Below the pieces are notes generated by a model. That model was given only the letters and a program-made list of their open reading frames with translations. It did not search any database and had not been told where the DNA came from. Below are positions 9,107-17,230 of a stretch of 64,000 nucleotides of DNA, in pieces. This DNA is from Planococcus circulans (GTDB lineage Bacteria; Bacillota; Bacilli; Bacillales_A; Planococcaceae), in assembly GCF_020023385.1 (NCBI RefSeq), contig NZ_JAIQCL010000006.1:1-64000 (forward strand), read 5' to 3'. The position numbers were made by a program, and so were the translations under genes. The number at the start of each line of letters is the position of its first letter. The stretch's first letter is position 1.

Positions 9107-9165
9107 TTTTCCACATCCAAAGCATACTATACACAGTTGCGCACAGATAAAGTAGGTTATCCACA
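9107..9165 (+). promoter_or_regulatory. Cluster of four DnaA-box-like 9-mers in helical phase
   Basis: TTTTCCACA (9107), CTATACACA (9127), TTGCGCACA (9137) and TTATCCACA (9157) resemble the DnaA box TTATNCACA with 1, 1, 2 and 0 mismatches. All lie on the same strand and their starts are spaced 20, 10 and 20 bases, that is, on one face of the helix. There is no AT-rich unwinding element or dnaA/dnaN gene nearby, so this is not the chromosomal origin; a regulatory or titration site is more likely. Confidence 0.5.
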
Positions 9166-9185
9166 GTGTCTGAAAGTTGTTAATA

Positions 9186-9213
9186 TTTTGGTAATACAGT
9201 CGTATCAACAAAA
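9186..9213. promoter_or_regulatory. 28-bp inverted repeat, probable TetR operator
   Basis: The arms TTTTGGTAATAC and GTATCAACAAAA pair at 10 of 12 positions around AGTC. This size and symmetry suit a TetR-family dimer, and the tetR gene begins 76 bases downstream. Confidence 0.5.
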
Positions 9214-9233
9214 TAAAAGGTGAAAAACCATCC

Positions 9234-9247
9234 TAACACAGTCGTAT
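9234..9247 (+). promoter_or_regulatory. Second copy of the operator core
   Basis: TAACACAGTCGTAT repeats the core of the upstream palindrome (TAATACAGTCGTAT at 9192-9205) with one change, exactly 42 bases (about four turns) further on and just before the -35 element. Confidence 0.45.
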
Positions 9248-9255
9248 TAAAAAGA

Positions 9256-9283
9256 TTGAAAATTATTATTATTCTGATAATAT
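9256..9283 (+). promoter_or_regulatory. Promoter of the tetR gene, leaderless arrangement
   Basis: TTGAAA (9256-9261), 16-base spacer and TAATAT (9278-9283). Transcription would begin about 7 bases after the -10, at or next to the A of the ATG at 9290, and no ribosome site precedes that ATG. Confidence 0.45.
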
Positions 9284-9289
9284 AAAGCT

Positions 9290-9886
9290 ATGCCAAAACT
9301 TATCGATTCAAACGAAAGAAAACAGTTAATTGCCGAAGCCACTTGGAAAATCATGCTTGAACATGGGATGGAAGCGGCATCCTCACGGAATATAGCAAAG
9401 GAGGCCGGTTTGTCATTGGGTGCATTGCGTTATTATTTTTCATCTCAGGAAGAATTGATGCTTTATGCAGAAGCATTGATTTTTGAACGGCTGACTGATA
9501 AAACAAGTGAAATATTCCAGCAAGAACAGACTCCGCTGGAGAAAATCATTGCTGTGTTGATGGTGTTTCTGCCTGCTGCTGATGAGCTGGAGGTTGAAGC
9601 CAAGGTCAGGCTGATCTTTAAGCTTCAGGGAGGACATAGCAGGAAGGGATACCGCGAAGGTCAGGATGTAGCCATGCAGGCGATCAAAAACGTTATGTCT
9701 AATTTAATCTTACTGAATTTGTTGAAGAAAGAGCTGGACGTTCCGCTTGAAACAAATAGATTGATCAACCTGCTGGACGGGATGGTGTTGGATGCATTGG
9801 TCAGGCCCGAGTATTCGGGCAGGGAACAGCAACGGAAAATGATCGTTTATCATTTGCAGGGGATCTGCAAGGAACCGGTCGGCTGA
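9290..9886 (+). CDS. TetR-family transcriptional regulator
   Basis: A 198-residue TetR/AcrR repressor. The N-terminal helix-turn-helix (about 10-55) contains SSRNIAKEAGLSLGALRYYF; the C-terminal domain resembles the BetI/PksA-type ligand-binding fold. The start at 9290 is the only ATG giving the full DNA-binding domain, yet it lacks a Shine-Dalgarno sequence and sits at the predicted transcription start. A 28-bp palindrome and a half copy upstream suggest autoregulation. A strong terminator separates it from the mannitol operon, so control of mtl is not implied by linkage alone. Confidence 0.85.
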   Translation: MPKLIDSNERKQLIAEATWKIMLEHGMEAASSRNIAKEAGLSLGALRYYFSSQEELMLYAEALIFERLTDKTSEIFQQEQTPLEKIIAVLMVFLPAADELEVEAKVRLIFKLQGGHSRKGYREGQDVAMQAIKNVMSNLILLNLLKKELDVPLETNRLINLLDGMVLDALVRPEYSGREQQRKMIVYHLQGICKEPVG

Positions 9887-9894
9887 TAAAATAT

Positions 9895-9945
9895 GTCAGC
9901 GGCGAAGACACCTCTCCTGTCTTCGCCGCTGGCATTTTGTTTTGC
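9895..9945 (+). terminator. Terminator after tetR
   Basis: CAGCGGCGAAGACA-cctctcc-TGTCTTCGCCGCTG is a 14-bp perfect stem followed by ATTTTGTTTT. Confidence 0.9.
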
Positions 9946-10090
9946 ATACTTATAAATGATTACTCTTGTGAAAACTGATTATTCAGAAAAAACTAACATT
10001 TTTGGCTAGGAATATGCTACCATTTAAATAAAGTCTTAGGGTTTTCCAGCTTGCTATTCTTCCTTCCTATAGAAAGAGGTGAGAACCGAT

Positions 10091-10222
10091 GTGGCAACAG
10101 AACATCAGGATAAGCTGAACAGAAGCAGTCATCCAACACCTAACTTCATAGAGCATACGGCATACGAACTTCATCATGTAAGTACAAACCTCATCATTTA
10201 CCCTGTTATTTTTTGTGACTAA
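10091..10222 (+). CDS. Possible 43-residue leader ORF before mtlA
   Basis: A GTG-initiated frame preceded by AGAGGTGA at an 8-base spacing and ending 21 bases before the mtlA ATG. The peptide starts VATEHQDKLNRSSHPTP and ends LIIYPVIFCD. It matches no family I recognise. An ATG two bases earlier in another frame would give only nine codons with the same ribosome site. It may be a chance frame, or a leader peptide linked to mtlA expression. Confidence 0.25.
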   Translation: MATEHQDKLNRSSHPTPNFIEHTAYELHHVSTNLIIYPVIFCD

Positions 10223-10243
10223 TATCAGAAGAGAGGGATTCAT

Positions 10244-11716
10244 ATGGCTGAAGGTAAAAATCGTGCACGGATCCAACGTTTCGGAAGTCATTTAAGCGGG
10301 ATGATCATGCCGAACATCGGCGCGTTCATCGCATGGGGACTTATCACGGCATTATTCATTCCAGATGGATGGCTGCCTTACGAGCCGCTGGCGGCATTGG
10401 TCGGTCCGATGATCACGTATCTCCTTCCATTATTGATCGGCTTTACCGGTGGACGGCTCGTCTATGACTTCAGGGGCGGCGTACTGGGTGCGACTGCTAC
10501 GATGGGCGTTATTGTTGGTGCTGATATTCCCATGTTCCTCGGCGCCATGATCATGGGGCCGTTGGCAGGTTATCTAATGAAGAAAGTGGACCAGCTTTTC
10601 CTGGACAAAATACGTGCCGGATTTGAAATGCTCTATAATAATTTCTCAGCTGGCATCTTGGGTGCAATTCTGGCAGGCATCGCGGTACTCGGAGTTGGAC
10701 CGATTGTTAACTCCCTGACCAATAGCCTGGCAGCAGGAGTTGAGGTCATCGTCAATAACGGGCTTTTGCCTTTGGCGAGCATCATCATTGAGCCTGCCAA
10801 GATCCTGTTCCTGAATAATGCGATCAACCACGGGCTGTTGAGTCCGCTTGGAGTTGAACAAGCGGCATCGAATGGCAAGTCGATTTTGTTCCTACTGGAG
10901 ACCAATCCGGGACCCGGACTCGGGATTTTGCTGGCTTTCAGTATTTTCGGAAAAGGGATATCCAAAAGCTCAGCACCTGGCGCAGCCATTATCCAGTTTC
11001 TCGGTGGTATCCATGAAATCTATTTCCCTTACGTTCTAATGAAGCCACTATTGCTGTTGGCTGTCATCGGCGGTGGGATGAGCGGTGTTTTCACCTTTGT
11101 CCTGCTGGATGCAGGATTAGTGGCCACACCATCACCGGGCAGTATTTTTGCCCTTCTCGCTTTGACGCCGCAAGGAAACTACGTCGGCGTGGTACTCGGT
11201 GTAATTGTTGCCGCAGCCGTCTCGTTCACTATCGCGTCGCTTGTCCTGAAAACCACCAAGGATGTGGAAGAGGACCTGACAGCTGCAACCGGTAAAATGG
11301 AGGAAATGAAAGGCAAAAAGAGCACAGCGGCTGGATACTTGGCGCCTCAGGCAGCCCAAGGACCGACAGCCACTTCTGATGGAGATGTCCTTCAGGAAGG
11401 CGCTGTAGTGACTTCCGACCCTCATATGAAAGAAGCGGATCAGGTGCGTCGTGTCGTCTTCGCCTGTGATGCGGGTATGGGGTCCAGTGCCATGGGCGCT
11501 TCCTTGCTGAAAAATAAGTTCAAGAAAGAAAACATTGATATACCGGTCACCAACACCGCCATCAGCCAGTTGCCGGACGATGCAGATATCGTTGTCACCC
11601 ACAAAGATCTGACGCCGCGTGCAAAAGAAAAATTGCCGCAGGCGGAACATATTTCAGTGGAGAATTTCATGAATAGTCCGGAATACGACAAGCTGGCACA
11701 GCGTTTAAAAAAATAA
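10244..11716 (+). CDS. mtlA: PTS mannitol-specific EIICB component
   Basis: A 490-residue mannitol transporter that imports and phosphorylates mannitol. Residues about 10-340 form the membrane EIIC domain, opening with RFGSHLSGMIMPNIGAFIAW and including ADIPMFLGAMIMGPL. A linker rich in Ala, Thr and Lys leads to the EIIB domain, which starts near 401 with VRRVVFACDAGMGSSAMGA; C408 is the phosphorylated cysteine. The EIIA domain is absent and is supplied by mtlF next door. The ribosome site AGAGAGGGA precedes the ATG. Unlike Bacillus and Geobacillus clusters there is no mtlR between mtlA and mtlF. Confidence 0.95.
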   Translation: MAEGKNRARIQRFGSHLSGMIMPNIGAFIAWGLITALFIPDGWLPYEPLAALVGPMITYLLPLLIGFTGGRLVYDFRGGVLGATATMGVIVGADIPMFLGAMIMGPLAGYLMKKVDQLFLDKIRAGFEMLYNNFSAGILGAILAGIAVLGVGPIVNSLTNSLAAGVEVIVNNGLLPLASIIIEPAKILFLNNAINHGLLSPLGVEQAASNGKSILFLLETNPGPGLGILLAFSIFGKGISKSSAPGAAIIQFLGGIHEIYFPYVLMKPLLLLAVIGGGMSGVFTFVLLDAGLVATPSPGSIFALLALTPQGNYVGVVLGVIVAAAVSFTIASLVLKTTKDVEEDLTAATGKMEEMKGKKSTAAGYLAPQAAQGPTATSDGDVLQEGAVVTSDPHMKEADQVRRVVFACDAGMGSSAMGASLLKNKFKKENIDIPVTNTAISQLPDDADIVVTHKDLTPRAKEKLPQAEHISVENFMNSPEYDKLAQRLKK

Positions 11717-11759
11717 GCACTGATAGGAAATCATAAAAAACAAATCGGGAGTGATGATG

Positions 11760-12197
11760 ATGGCCAAAGCAGTATTGAAAAGGGAAAATATTAAATTGAA
11801 TGTCCCCATATCTACGATGGAGGAAGGAATTCGGTATACCGGAGGAATCTTGGTTGATAACGGCTATGTGGATGCAGCATATGTCGACAAAATGCTTGAA
11901 CGGGAAGGCATGGCTTCCACTTTCATGGGGAATAGCCTGGCAATTCCCCATGGCACAGAAGATGCCAAAGCCAACGTCCTGGAAACCGGCATTTCGGTAG
12001 TCACTGTACAGGAAGGAGTCGATTTTGGCAGCGGCAATATCGCAAAAATCCTGATCGGCATTGCCGGAAAGAACAATGAGCATCTGGAGATTCTCTCCAA
12101 TATAGCGATTGTCTGTTCAGAGGAGGAAAATATCGACAAGATCCTCAATGCGACTTCGGAAGATGAGATCATGGATTTGTTCAGTGAGGTGAGCTGA
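11760..12197 (+). CDS. mtlF: PTS mannitol-specific EIIA component
   Basis: A 145-residue EIIA domain that passes phosphate from HPr to the EIIB cysteine of MtlA. The phosphorylated histidine is H64 in MGNSLAIPHGT. Several ATG codons run in series at 11754-11760; ATG 11760 is selected because GGGAG lies about 8 bases before it. It follows mtlA by 43 bases and its TGA stop directly abuts the ATG of mtlD, so the three genes form one operon. Confidence 0.95.
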   Translation: MAKAVLKRENIKLNVPISTMEEGIRYTGGILVDNGYVDAAYVDKMLEREGMASTFMGNSLAIPHGTEDAKANVLETGISVVTVQEGVDFGSGNIAKILIGIAGKNNEHLEILSNIAIVCSEEENIDKILNATSEDEIMDLFSEVS

Positions 12198-13346
12198 ATG
12201 CAAGCGGTTCATTTCGGTGCTGGCAATATTGGCAGGGGATTTATCGGAGCATTATTGGATGAATCGGGTTATGAAACGGTTTTTCTCGATGTCAACGGAG
12301 CGGTCATCGATGAGCTCAATAAAAAACGCCAATACAATGTGAATTTACTGGGGAAGGAACAATCCGTCCAAACGGTCAAAAACGTCCGGGGCATCAATAG
12401 CCAGACGATGCTCGACCAAGCAGCGGAAGCTGTCAGCAAGGCAGATCTGGTGACGGCTGCCGTAGGGCCGAATGTGCTGTCAGCCATTTCCGGGTTGATT
12501 GCCGAAGGATTGAAGATCCGGTTACAGGCCGATCCGGAACCTTTGAATATAATAGCCTGTGAAAATATGATCAACGGAAGCTCTGCCTTAAAAGAACATG
12601 TCTATAAGCATTTAAGTGAATCGGAACAAAAGCAGGCGGATAAACTATTCGGCTTCCCGAACGCTGCGGTCGACAGGATTGTGCCTGACCAGTCCAATGA
12701 AAACGTGCTGGATGTTTCGGTTGAACCTTATTTTGAATGGGTGGTGGAGCGGCCGGCTGTCAAAGGCAGCGTTCCTGATATTAAAGGCATCACCTATGTA
12801 GACAAATTGACCCCTTATATAGAAAGAAAATTGTTCACCGTCAATACCGGTCATGCAGTTCCTGCTTATTTTGGCCGCTACAAAGGCCACCAGACGATTT
12901 TCGAAGCGATGCAGGATCCCGAAGTGGAGAAACTGCTTCAACAGACGCTGGCAGAAACAGGCGAAGTAGTAATCCGTGAACACGGCTTTGACCGTAGTGA
13001 ACATGAGGCGTATACCCAAAAAATCATTGAACGCTTCCGCAATCCGCATATATCTGATCATGTTACGCGTGTAGGCAGAGGGCCGATCCGCAAGCTGGGC
13101 AAAAAAGACCGGTTGCTGCGGCCGGCGGTCCTTTATCAGCAATCCACCGGCAAAGAACCGGATGGCCTTGCCACAGTAATTGCGGCCGCTTTGCTATACC
13201 GCAGTGAAGAAGATGCAGAAGCAGTAAAACTAAGTGGAATGATTGCTGAAAAAGGTTATGAAGCGGCATTTCGGGAAGTTTCGGGAGTGGCGGAAGGCGA
13301 CCCTTTAGTGTCCGTAGTGATGAAGAAACTGGAGTTAATGAGATAA
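12198..13346 (+). CDS. mtlD: Mannitol-1-phosphate 5-dehydrogenase
   Basis: A 382-residue NAD-dependent polyol dehydrogenase that converts mannitol 1-phosphate to fructose 6-phosphate. The N-terminal Rossmann motif is FGAGNIGRGFIG (about 5-16); the C-terminal catalytic domain contains VNTGHAVPAYFGRYKG and RVGRGPIRKLGKKDRL. The ATG abuts the mtlF stop, and GAGGTGA inside the end of mtlF is the ribosome site, so translation is probably coupled. No clear terminator follows within 150 bases. Confidence 0.95.
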   Translation: MQAVHFGAGNIGRGFIGALLDESGYETVFLDVNGAVIDELNKKRQYNVNLLGKEQSVQTVKNVRGINSQTMLDQAAEAVSKADLVTAAVGPNVLSAISGLIAEGLKIRLQADPEPLNIIACENMINGSSALKEHVYKHLSESEQKQADKLFGFPNAAVDRIVPDQSNENVLDVSVEPYFEWVVERPAVKGSVPDIKGITYVDKLTPYIERKLFTVNTGHAVPAYFGRYKGHQTIFEAMQDPEVEKLLQQTLAETGEVVIREHGFDRSEHEAYTQKIIERFRNPHISDHVTRVGRGPIRKLGKKDRLLRPAVLYQQSTGKEPDGLATVIAAALLYRSEEDAEAVKLSGMIAEKGYEAAFREVSGVAEGDPLVSVVMKKLELMR

Positions 13347-13526
13347 AGAAAAGACAGCCTTGGTTTTCACCAGAGATCTCCCTTTTGTCTGTAATCCGCA
13401 TATTCGCTGCCGAGGCAGCATCTCGAAGTGTGTATAAGCGAAATATATTTTAAAGAATTTTGATTTGTTAATAGTTTATTCACATTTGTTCTGTATACTG
13501 AGACTATGAAAAAGTCTTGGAGGTTG

Positions 13527-13649
13527 ATGAAGATGAGCGGAACCTTATTTTATGTGAATCCCAAACCGAAAACAGCCCGTGAGATTGTTGAAAGCTTGAA
13601 AATCCGTGGAATTAAAGCGGAATTGTGTAAAAAAGCGGCCTGTTTGTAA
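13527..13649 (+). CDS. 40-residue small protein of unknown function
   Basis: A short frame with a well placed ribosome site (TTGGAGG at 13518-13524) and a strong intrinsic terminator 8 bases after its stop, which together make it a convincing independent small gene. The peptide begins MKMSGTLFYVNPKPKTARE and ends IKAELCKKAACL with two cysteines four residues apart. An internal ATG at 13533 is an alternative start. I do not recognise a family; there is no membrane helix or signal peptide. It reads as a small soluble, basic, possibly metal- or redox-active protein. Confidence 0.55.
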   Translation: MKMSGTLFYVNPKPKTAREIVESLKIRGIKAELCKKAACL

Positions 13650-13656
13650 GAAGTTC

Positions 13657-13695
13657 AAAAAAATCTCCAATGCCTGTATGGCATTGGAGATTTTT
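13657..13695. terminator. Bidirectional terminator
   Basis: AATCTCCAATGCC-tgtat-GGCATTGGAGATT with A and T runs outside the arms; it ends the 40-residue gene and faces the leftward gene at 13713. Confidence 0.85.
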
Positions 13696-13712
13696 AGTTG
13701 GACTGGAAAATT

Positions 13713-13910
13713 TCAATAACTAAGCGCTTTTTCATACATCCATCTTTTTAAATTGCCGATTGAATTAAAAGAGATGGCTTCTCCTGTCCCCTTATGTTCC
13801 GCTTTCACGATGACGTCAAATTCATTGGGAGTGAATGACCAGCCATCTTCCACTAAAGCGCGCGCCATCTTCACAATCATGCTCGAGCCTTTTATTGAGT
13901 CTAAGTTCAT
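13713..13910 (-). CDS. Conserved-looking 65-residue hypothetical protein
   Basis: A 65-residue soluble protein starting MNLDSIKGSSMIVKMARAL and ending RWMYEKALSY. I do not recognise the family. Start ATG 13910 is preferred because AAGGAG lies 9 bases upstream; ATG 13919 would sit on top of the ribosome site. The composition is ordinary for a folded alpha/beta protein and the gene is bounded by terminators on both sides, so it is a single-gene unit. Confidence 0.55.
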   Translation of the reverse strand: MNLDSIKGSSMIVKMARALVEDGWSFTPNEFDVIVKAEHKGTGEAISFNSIGNLKRWMYEKALSY

Positions 13911-14073
13911 TTTAACCATCTCCTTTTCTCGGTAGTTGCTTTTCATTATATTCTATTTGTCAGAATTTTAAAACTTTTATTCTCGAGATAAATGATGAAA
14001 TAGGTTTATGTGTGTTTTATTCTATTCCCAGCACTTTAAAAATCCAAACTTTACTTCTTGGTTCTGATTAAAA

Positions 14074-14115
14074 GAAGAAAGGCTTTGTCACAGAATTGTG
14101 ACAAAGCCTTTCTTA
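14074..14115. terminator. Terminator hairpin
   Basis: Perfect 18-bp arms AAGAAAGGCTTTGTCACA and TGTGACAAAGCCTTTCTT around GAAT, between two leftward genes; it most likely ends the regulator gene at 14147-14812. Confidence 0.8.
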
Positions 14116-14146
14116 CGGAGAGAATACAATCCGTTTTGTGCAAACC

Positions 14147-14812
14147 CTATTTTTCTTTAGTCAACTGGCTGACGATGACCTCGACGACTTTGTCGATATA
14201 GGGGTCTTTGCTGGTTTTCAGTAAGGCAGGCGCAAAAGTGCGGTACTTCATAATTTTATAGTAGCCGTACATACTGTCTTCCAAGTTTATGTTTTCATCT
14301 TCCAAAAATGAAGAGTTCAGTATTTTCCGCAGAGCGGCGTCGTCCTGAGCAATGATCAAAGAAGGATTAAGAAGATTGAAATCCCCATCGATCATGCCGT
14401 TTTCGTAAAAAGTATGAAGTGTTGAAATCCGTTCGTTTGCGAGCTTCAGCTTGCGTTCATATAAGGAAGGAAGAGTTATTTTCAATTCATTCAAGTAGAT
14501 TTCAGAGGCGTAGACAGCGGAAAAGGCAGCCTGTTCAAAAACAGTCGGAAATCTCTGGTTATAGGCAAAACGTGGGTTATTGATGAAAGCATTGGTGTTT
14601 GTCAGGTAATCAATATAGATTTCGGTGACTTCCAGGATGATGTCTTCTTTTGATGCGAAAAAGTTATATAAGGAAGCCCGGCTGATTCCCATCAAACGTG
14701 CCAAATCCTGAATTGTTAAGGTGATGAAGCCTTTTGTCCGAACAGTCTCCATAATTTTCTCGGCATAGGACCGCCGCATTATCCGCCGCTCCTCCGGAGA
14801 GATTTTCCGCAT
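14147..14812 (-). CDS. TetR/AcrR-family regulator
   Basis: A 221-residue regulator with an N-terminal TetR helix-turn-helix (about 17-63; TIQDLARLMGISRASLYNFF). The C-terminal domain is not assignable to a ligand class. It is divergent from a short-chain dehydrogenase and aldehyde dehydrogenase pair across 172 bases, the usual arrangement for a repressor controlling a detoxification operon (inference). The ribosome site GGGGGTG stands about 5 bases before the ATG. Confidence 0.8.
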   Translation of the reverse strand: MRKISPEERRIMRRSYAEKIMETVRTKGFITLTIQDLARLMGISRASLYNFFASKEDIILEVTEIYIDYLTNTNAFINNPRFAYNQRFPTVFEQAAFSAVYASEIYLNELKITLPSLYERKLKLANERISTLHTFYENGMIDGDFNLLNPSLIIAQDDAALRKILNSSFLEDENINLEDSMYGYYKIMKYRTFAPALLKTSKDPYIDKVVEVIVSQLTKEK

Positions 14813-14984
14813 ACAAACACCCCCATCTTGTGAAAATTATAACACAGGAATCGGATCGAGACGGTCTATTTTTCAGGGTAATTTGTTTAGTTTGGCGGAG
14901 GAATCGGGTAAAGGGTTAGGGTGCAATAATAATAGACTGATTTAAACTGAAATGTCTAAAGTCAAGAAATGGAGATGAACAGAT

Positions 14985-15722
14985 ATGACAATAGATAAAA
15001 CCGCAATCGTGACAGGAGCAAGCAGTGGAATAGGGCAGGCTACCGCAAGGGAATTGGCTGCCAAGGGATATCATGTCCTGCTCGCTGCACGGCGCGAAGA
15101 CCGACTGGTGGAACTGAAAAAGGAAATTGAACGTGATGGCGGATCAGCGGATTATAAAGTGACCGATGTGACTTCGGCTGATGAGATGAAAGCTTTAGTG
15201 GAAGCCGGTTTGGAGAAAACCGGTAAAATCGACGTGCTGGTGAATAACGCCGGACTTATGCCGCTATCATTTATGAATAAATTGAAAGTCGACGAATGGG
15301 ATAGAATGGTCGATGTCAATATCAAAGGTGTCCTTTATGGGATTGCCGCAGTATTGCCGGTTATGGAGAAACAAAAATTTGGACATATCCTCAATGTCTC
15401 TTCAGTGGCAGGACATAGCGTTTCCAAAGGCAGTGCCGTATACAGCGGTACCAAATTCGCTGTTCGTGCCATTTCAGAGGGACTGCGCCAGGAAATCGAC
15501 CCATCACATGAAATTCGCGTGACGATTGTTTCACCGGGTGCGGTGGAAACAGAATTGACCAGTACGATTACGGACGAAGATGTTTTGACTGCCTTTAAAC
15601 AAGGCGGAGAGATGAAGATGCTTCAAGCACAGGATATTGCTAATGCAATCGCCTATGCGGTGGAACAGCCGGCACATGTCGATGTCAACGAAATCCTGAT
15701 CCGCCCTAGACAACAGCCGTAA
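14985..15722 (+). CDS. Short-chain dehydrogenase/reductase
   Basis: A 245-residue classical SDR. Cofactor loop TGASSGIG at 10-17, NNAG, catalytic serine in NVSSVAG, and catalytic YSGTK (Tyr-x3-Lys). The LLAARREDR segment after beta-2 carries basic residues and suggests NADP(H) preference. It resembles the serine/3-hydroxy-acid type SDRs often annotated as YdfG/YdaD-like. It starts the pair with the aldehyde dehydrogenase 25 bases downstream, so both may act on one alcohol/aldehyde substrate. Confidence 0.85.
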   Translation: MTIDKTAIVTGASSGIGQATARELAAKGYHVLLAARREDRLVELKKEIERDGGSADYKVTDVTSADEMKALVEAGLEKTGKIDVLVNNAGLMPLSFMNKLKVDEWDRMVDVNIKGVLYGIAAVLPVMEKQKFGHILNVSSVAGHSVSKGSAVYSGTKFAVRAISEGLRQEIDPSHEIRVTIVSPGAVETELTSTITDEDVLTAFKQGGEMKMLQAQDIANAIAYAVEQPAHVDVNEILIRPRQQP

Positions 15723-15747
15723 ACTTTAGAGAATGGAGACGATCCAA

Positions 15748-17220
15748 ATGAAAACCGATTTTTCGAAGATTTATATAAATGGTGAATGGACTACCGGCTC
15801 AAGCGACAGCCAAATGAAAAACACCAATCCTTTCACTGGAGAAGAACTGGTGACAACTCAAGCTGCTGATAAGAATGACTTGGATGCTGCTTATAAAGCT
15901 GCAGCTGAAGCGCAGGTGGCATGGTCGAAAGAATTGCCTCAGACCAAGCGGGCAGTCATCGAGAAAGCGTTGGAAGTGATGCAGGAAAATAAAGAGCTGA
16001 TTATCGAATGGCTTGTTAAAGAAGCCGGCAGTACCGTCATTAAAGCGACTGTCGAGTTCGGAGCTTCAATCAATATCCTGAAGGAAGCGGCGACTTTCCC
16101 GTACCGCATGGAAGGCAAAATCCTTCCTTCCCAGCAAGCAGGCAAGGAAAACCGGGTATACCGCAATTCCTTAGGTGTCATCGGCATCATCAGCCCGTGG
16201 AATTTCCCCTTGCATTTGGCGATCCGTTCCATTGCGCCGGCACTCGCAACCGGCAACGCCGTAGTCATCAAACCGGCAACAGACACTCCGGTAACCGGTG
16301 GTTTGCTGTTTGCCAGCATTTTTGAAGCAGCTGGATTACCGAAAGGGCTGCTAAATGTGGTGGTCGGACGCGGTTCAGAAATTGGAGATGACATTGTCAC
16401 ACATCCGACGCCGCGGCTTATTTCCTTTACTGGTTCAACGCCCGTTGGAAAACGCATCGGTGAACTTGCCGGTGGTGCATTGAAGAAAACGGCGTTGGAA
16501 CTCGGTGGAAATAATAACTTCATAGTCTTGGGGGATGCTGATGTGGACCAGGCTGTGGATTCCGCCTTATTCGGCAAATTCTATCATCAAGGCCAGATCT
16601 GTATGGCCATCAATCGTATTTTTGTCCACCAGGATATTTACGATGAATTCGCAGAGCAGTTTATTGCCCGCGCCGGAAAATTGAAGTTCGGTAATCCGGC
16701 AGAGCAGGATACTCAAGTCGGGCCACTCATCAACCGTGAACAGGTGGACCAGATCCTGAAAGACATTGAAGCGAGCGTCGAACAGGGTGCAAAAGTACAG
16801 CTTGGCGGCAATGCTGACGGCAATGTACTGGAGCCGACTGTGCTGACAGGCGTGACGAACGACATGCCACTTGCAGAAAATGAAATATTTGGTCCCGTAG
16901 CGATCTTGATCCCTTTCAACAGCGACGAAGAAGTGGTTGAAATGGCGAATGCTTACCCGTTTGGACTCAGTGGAGCGGTTCATTCCGCAAACATCGAGCA
17001 CGGTACGAATATTGCTCATCAGATCCATACCGGCATGATCCACGTAAACGACCAGCCGGTCAATGATGAAGCGCATATGCCGTTCGGCGGAGAAAAAGAT
17101 TCAGGACTTGGCCGCTTTAACGGCGAATGGGTGCTTGAAGAGTTCACTACCTTAAAATGGTTATCGGTTCAGCATCAGCGCCGTGAATACGGGCCATTTG
17201 TCAATAACACAAAAAACTAA
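15748..17220 (+). CDS. Aldehyde dehydrogenase family protein
   Basis: A 490-residue NAD(P)-dependent aldehyde dehydrogenase that oxidises an aldehyde to the acid. Visible features are the substrate/cofactor segments IISPWNFPLHLAIRSI and FTGSTPVGKRIG, general base E251 (KTALELGG) and nucleophile C285 (GQICMA). It resembles benzaldehyde/vanillin-type dehydrogenases such as B. subtilis YfmT. ATG 15748 is chosen because GGAG lies 9 bases upstream; ATG 15733 lacks a ribosome site. The position after ELGG usually reads NNP or NAP; here it is NNN. Confidence 0.9.
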   Translation: MKTDFSKIYINGEWTTGSSDSQMKNTNPFTGEELVTTQAADKNDLDAAYKAAAEAQVAWSKELPQTKRAVIEKALEVMQENKELIIEWLVKEAGSTVIKATVEFGASINILKEAATFPYRMEGKILPSQQAGKENRVYRNSLGVIGIISPWNFPLHLAIRSIAPALATGNAVVIKPATDTPVTGGLLFASIFEAAGLPKGLLNVVVGRGSEIGDDIVTHPTPRLISFTGSTPVGKRIGELAGGALKKTALELGGNNNFIVLGDADVDQAVDSALFGKFYHQGQICMAINRIFVHQDIYDEFAEQFIARAGKLKFGNPAEQDTQVGPLINREQVDQILKDIEASVEQGAKVQLGGNADGNVLEPTVLTGVTNDMPLAENEIFGPVAILIPFNSDEEVVEMANAYPFGLSGAVHSANIEHGTNIAHQIHTGMIHVNDQPVNDEAHMPFGGEKDSGLGRFNGEWVLEEFTTLKWLSVQHQRREYGPFVNNTKN

Positions 17221-17230
17221 ACAGATCATG

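Noticed and set aside
9107..9165. Chromosomal replication origin
   Set aside because: DnaA-box-like sequences occur but there is no dnaA/dnaN, no rpmH and no AT-rich unwinding element with DnaA-trio; only a regulatory cluster is claimed.
11132..11650. 172-codon minus-strand frame inside mtlA
   Set aside because: Antisense shadow of mtlA; no family features and cysteine/arginine-rich composition.
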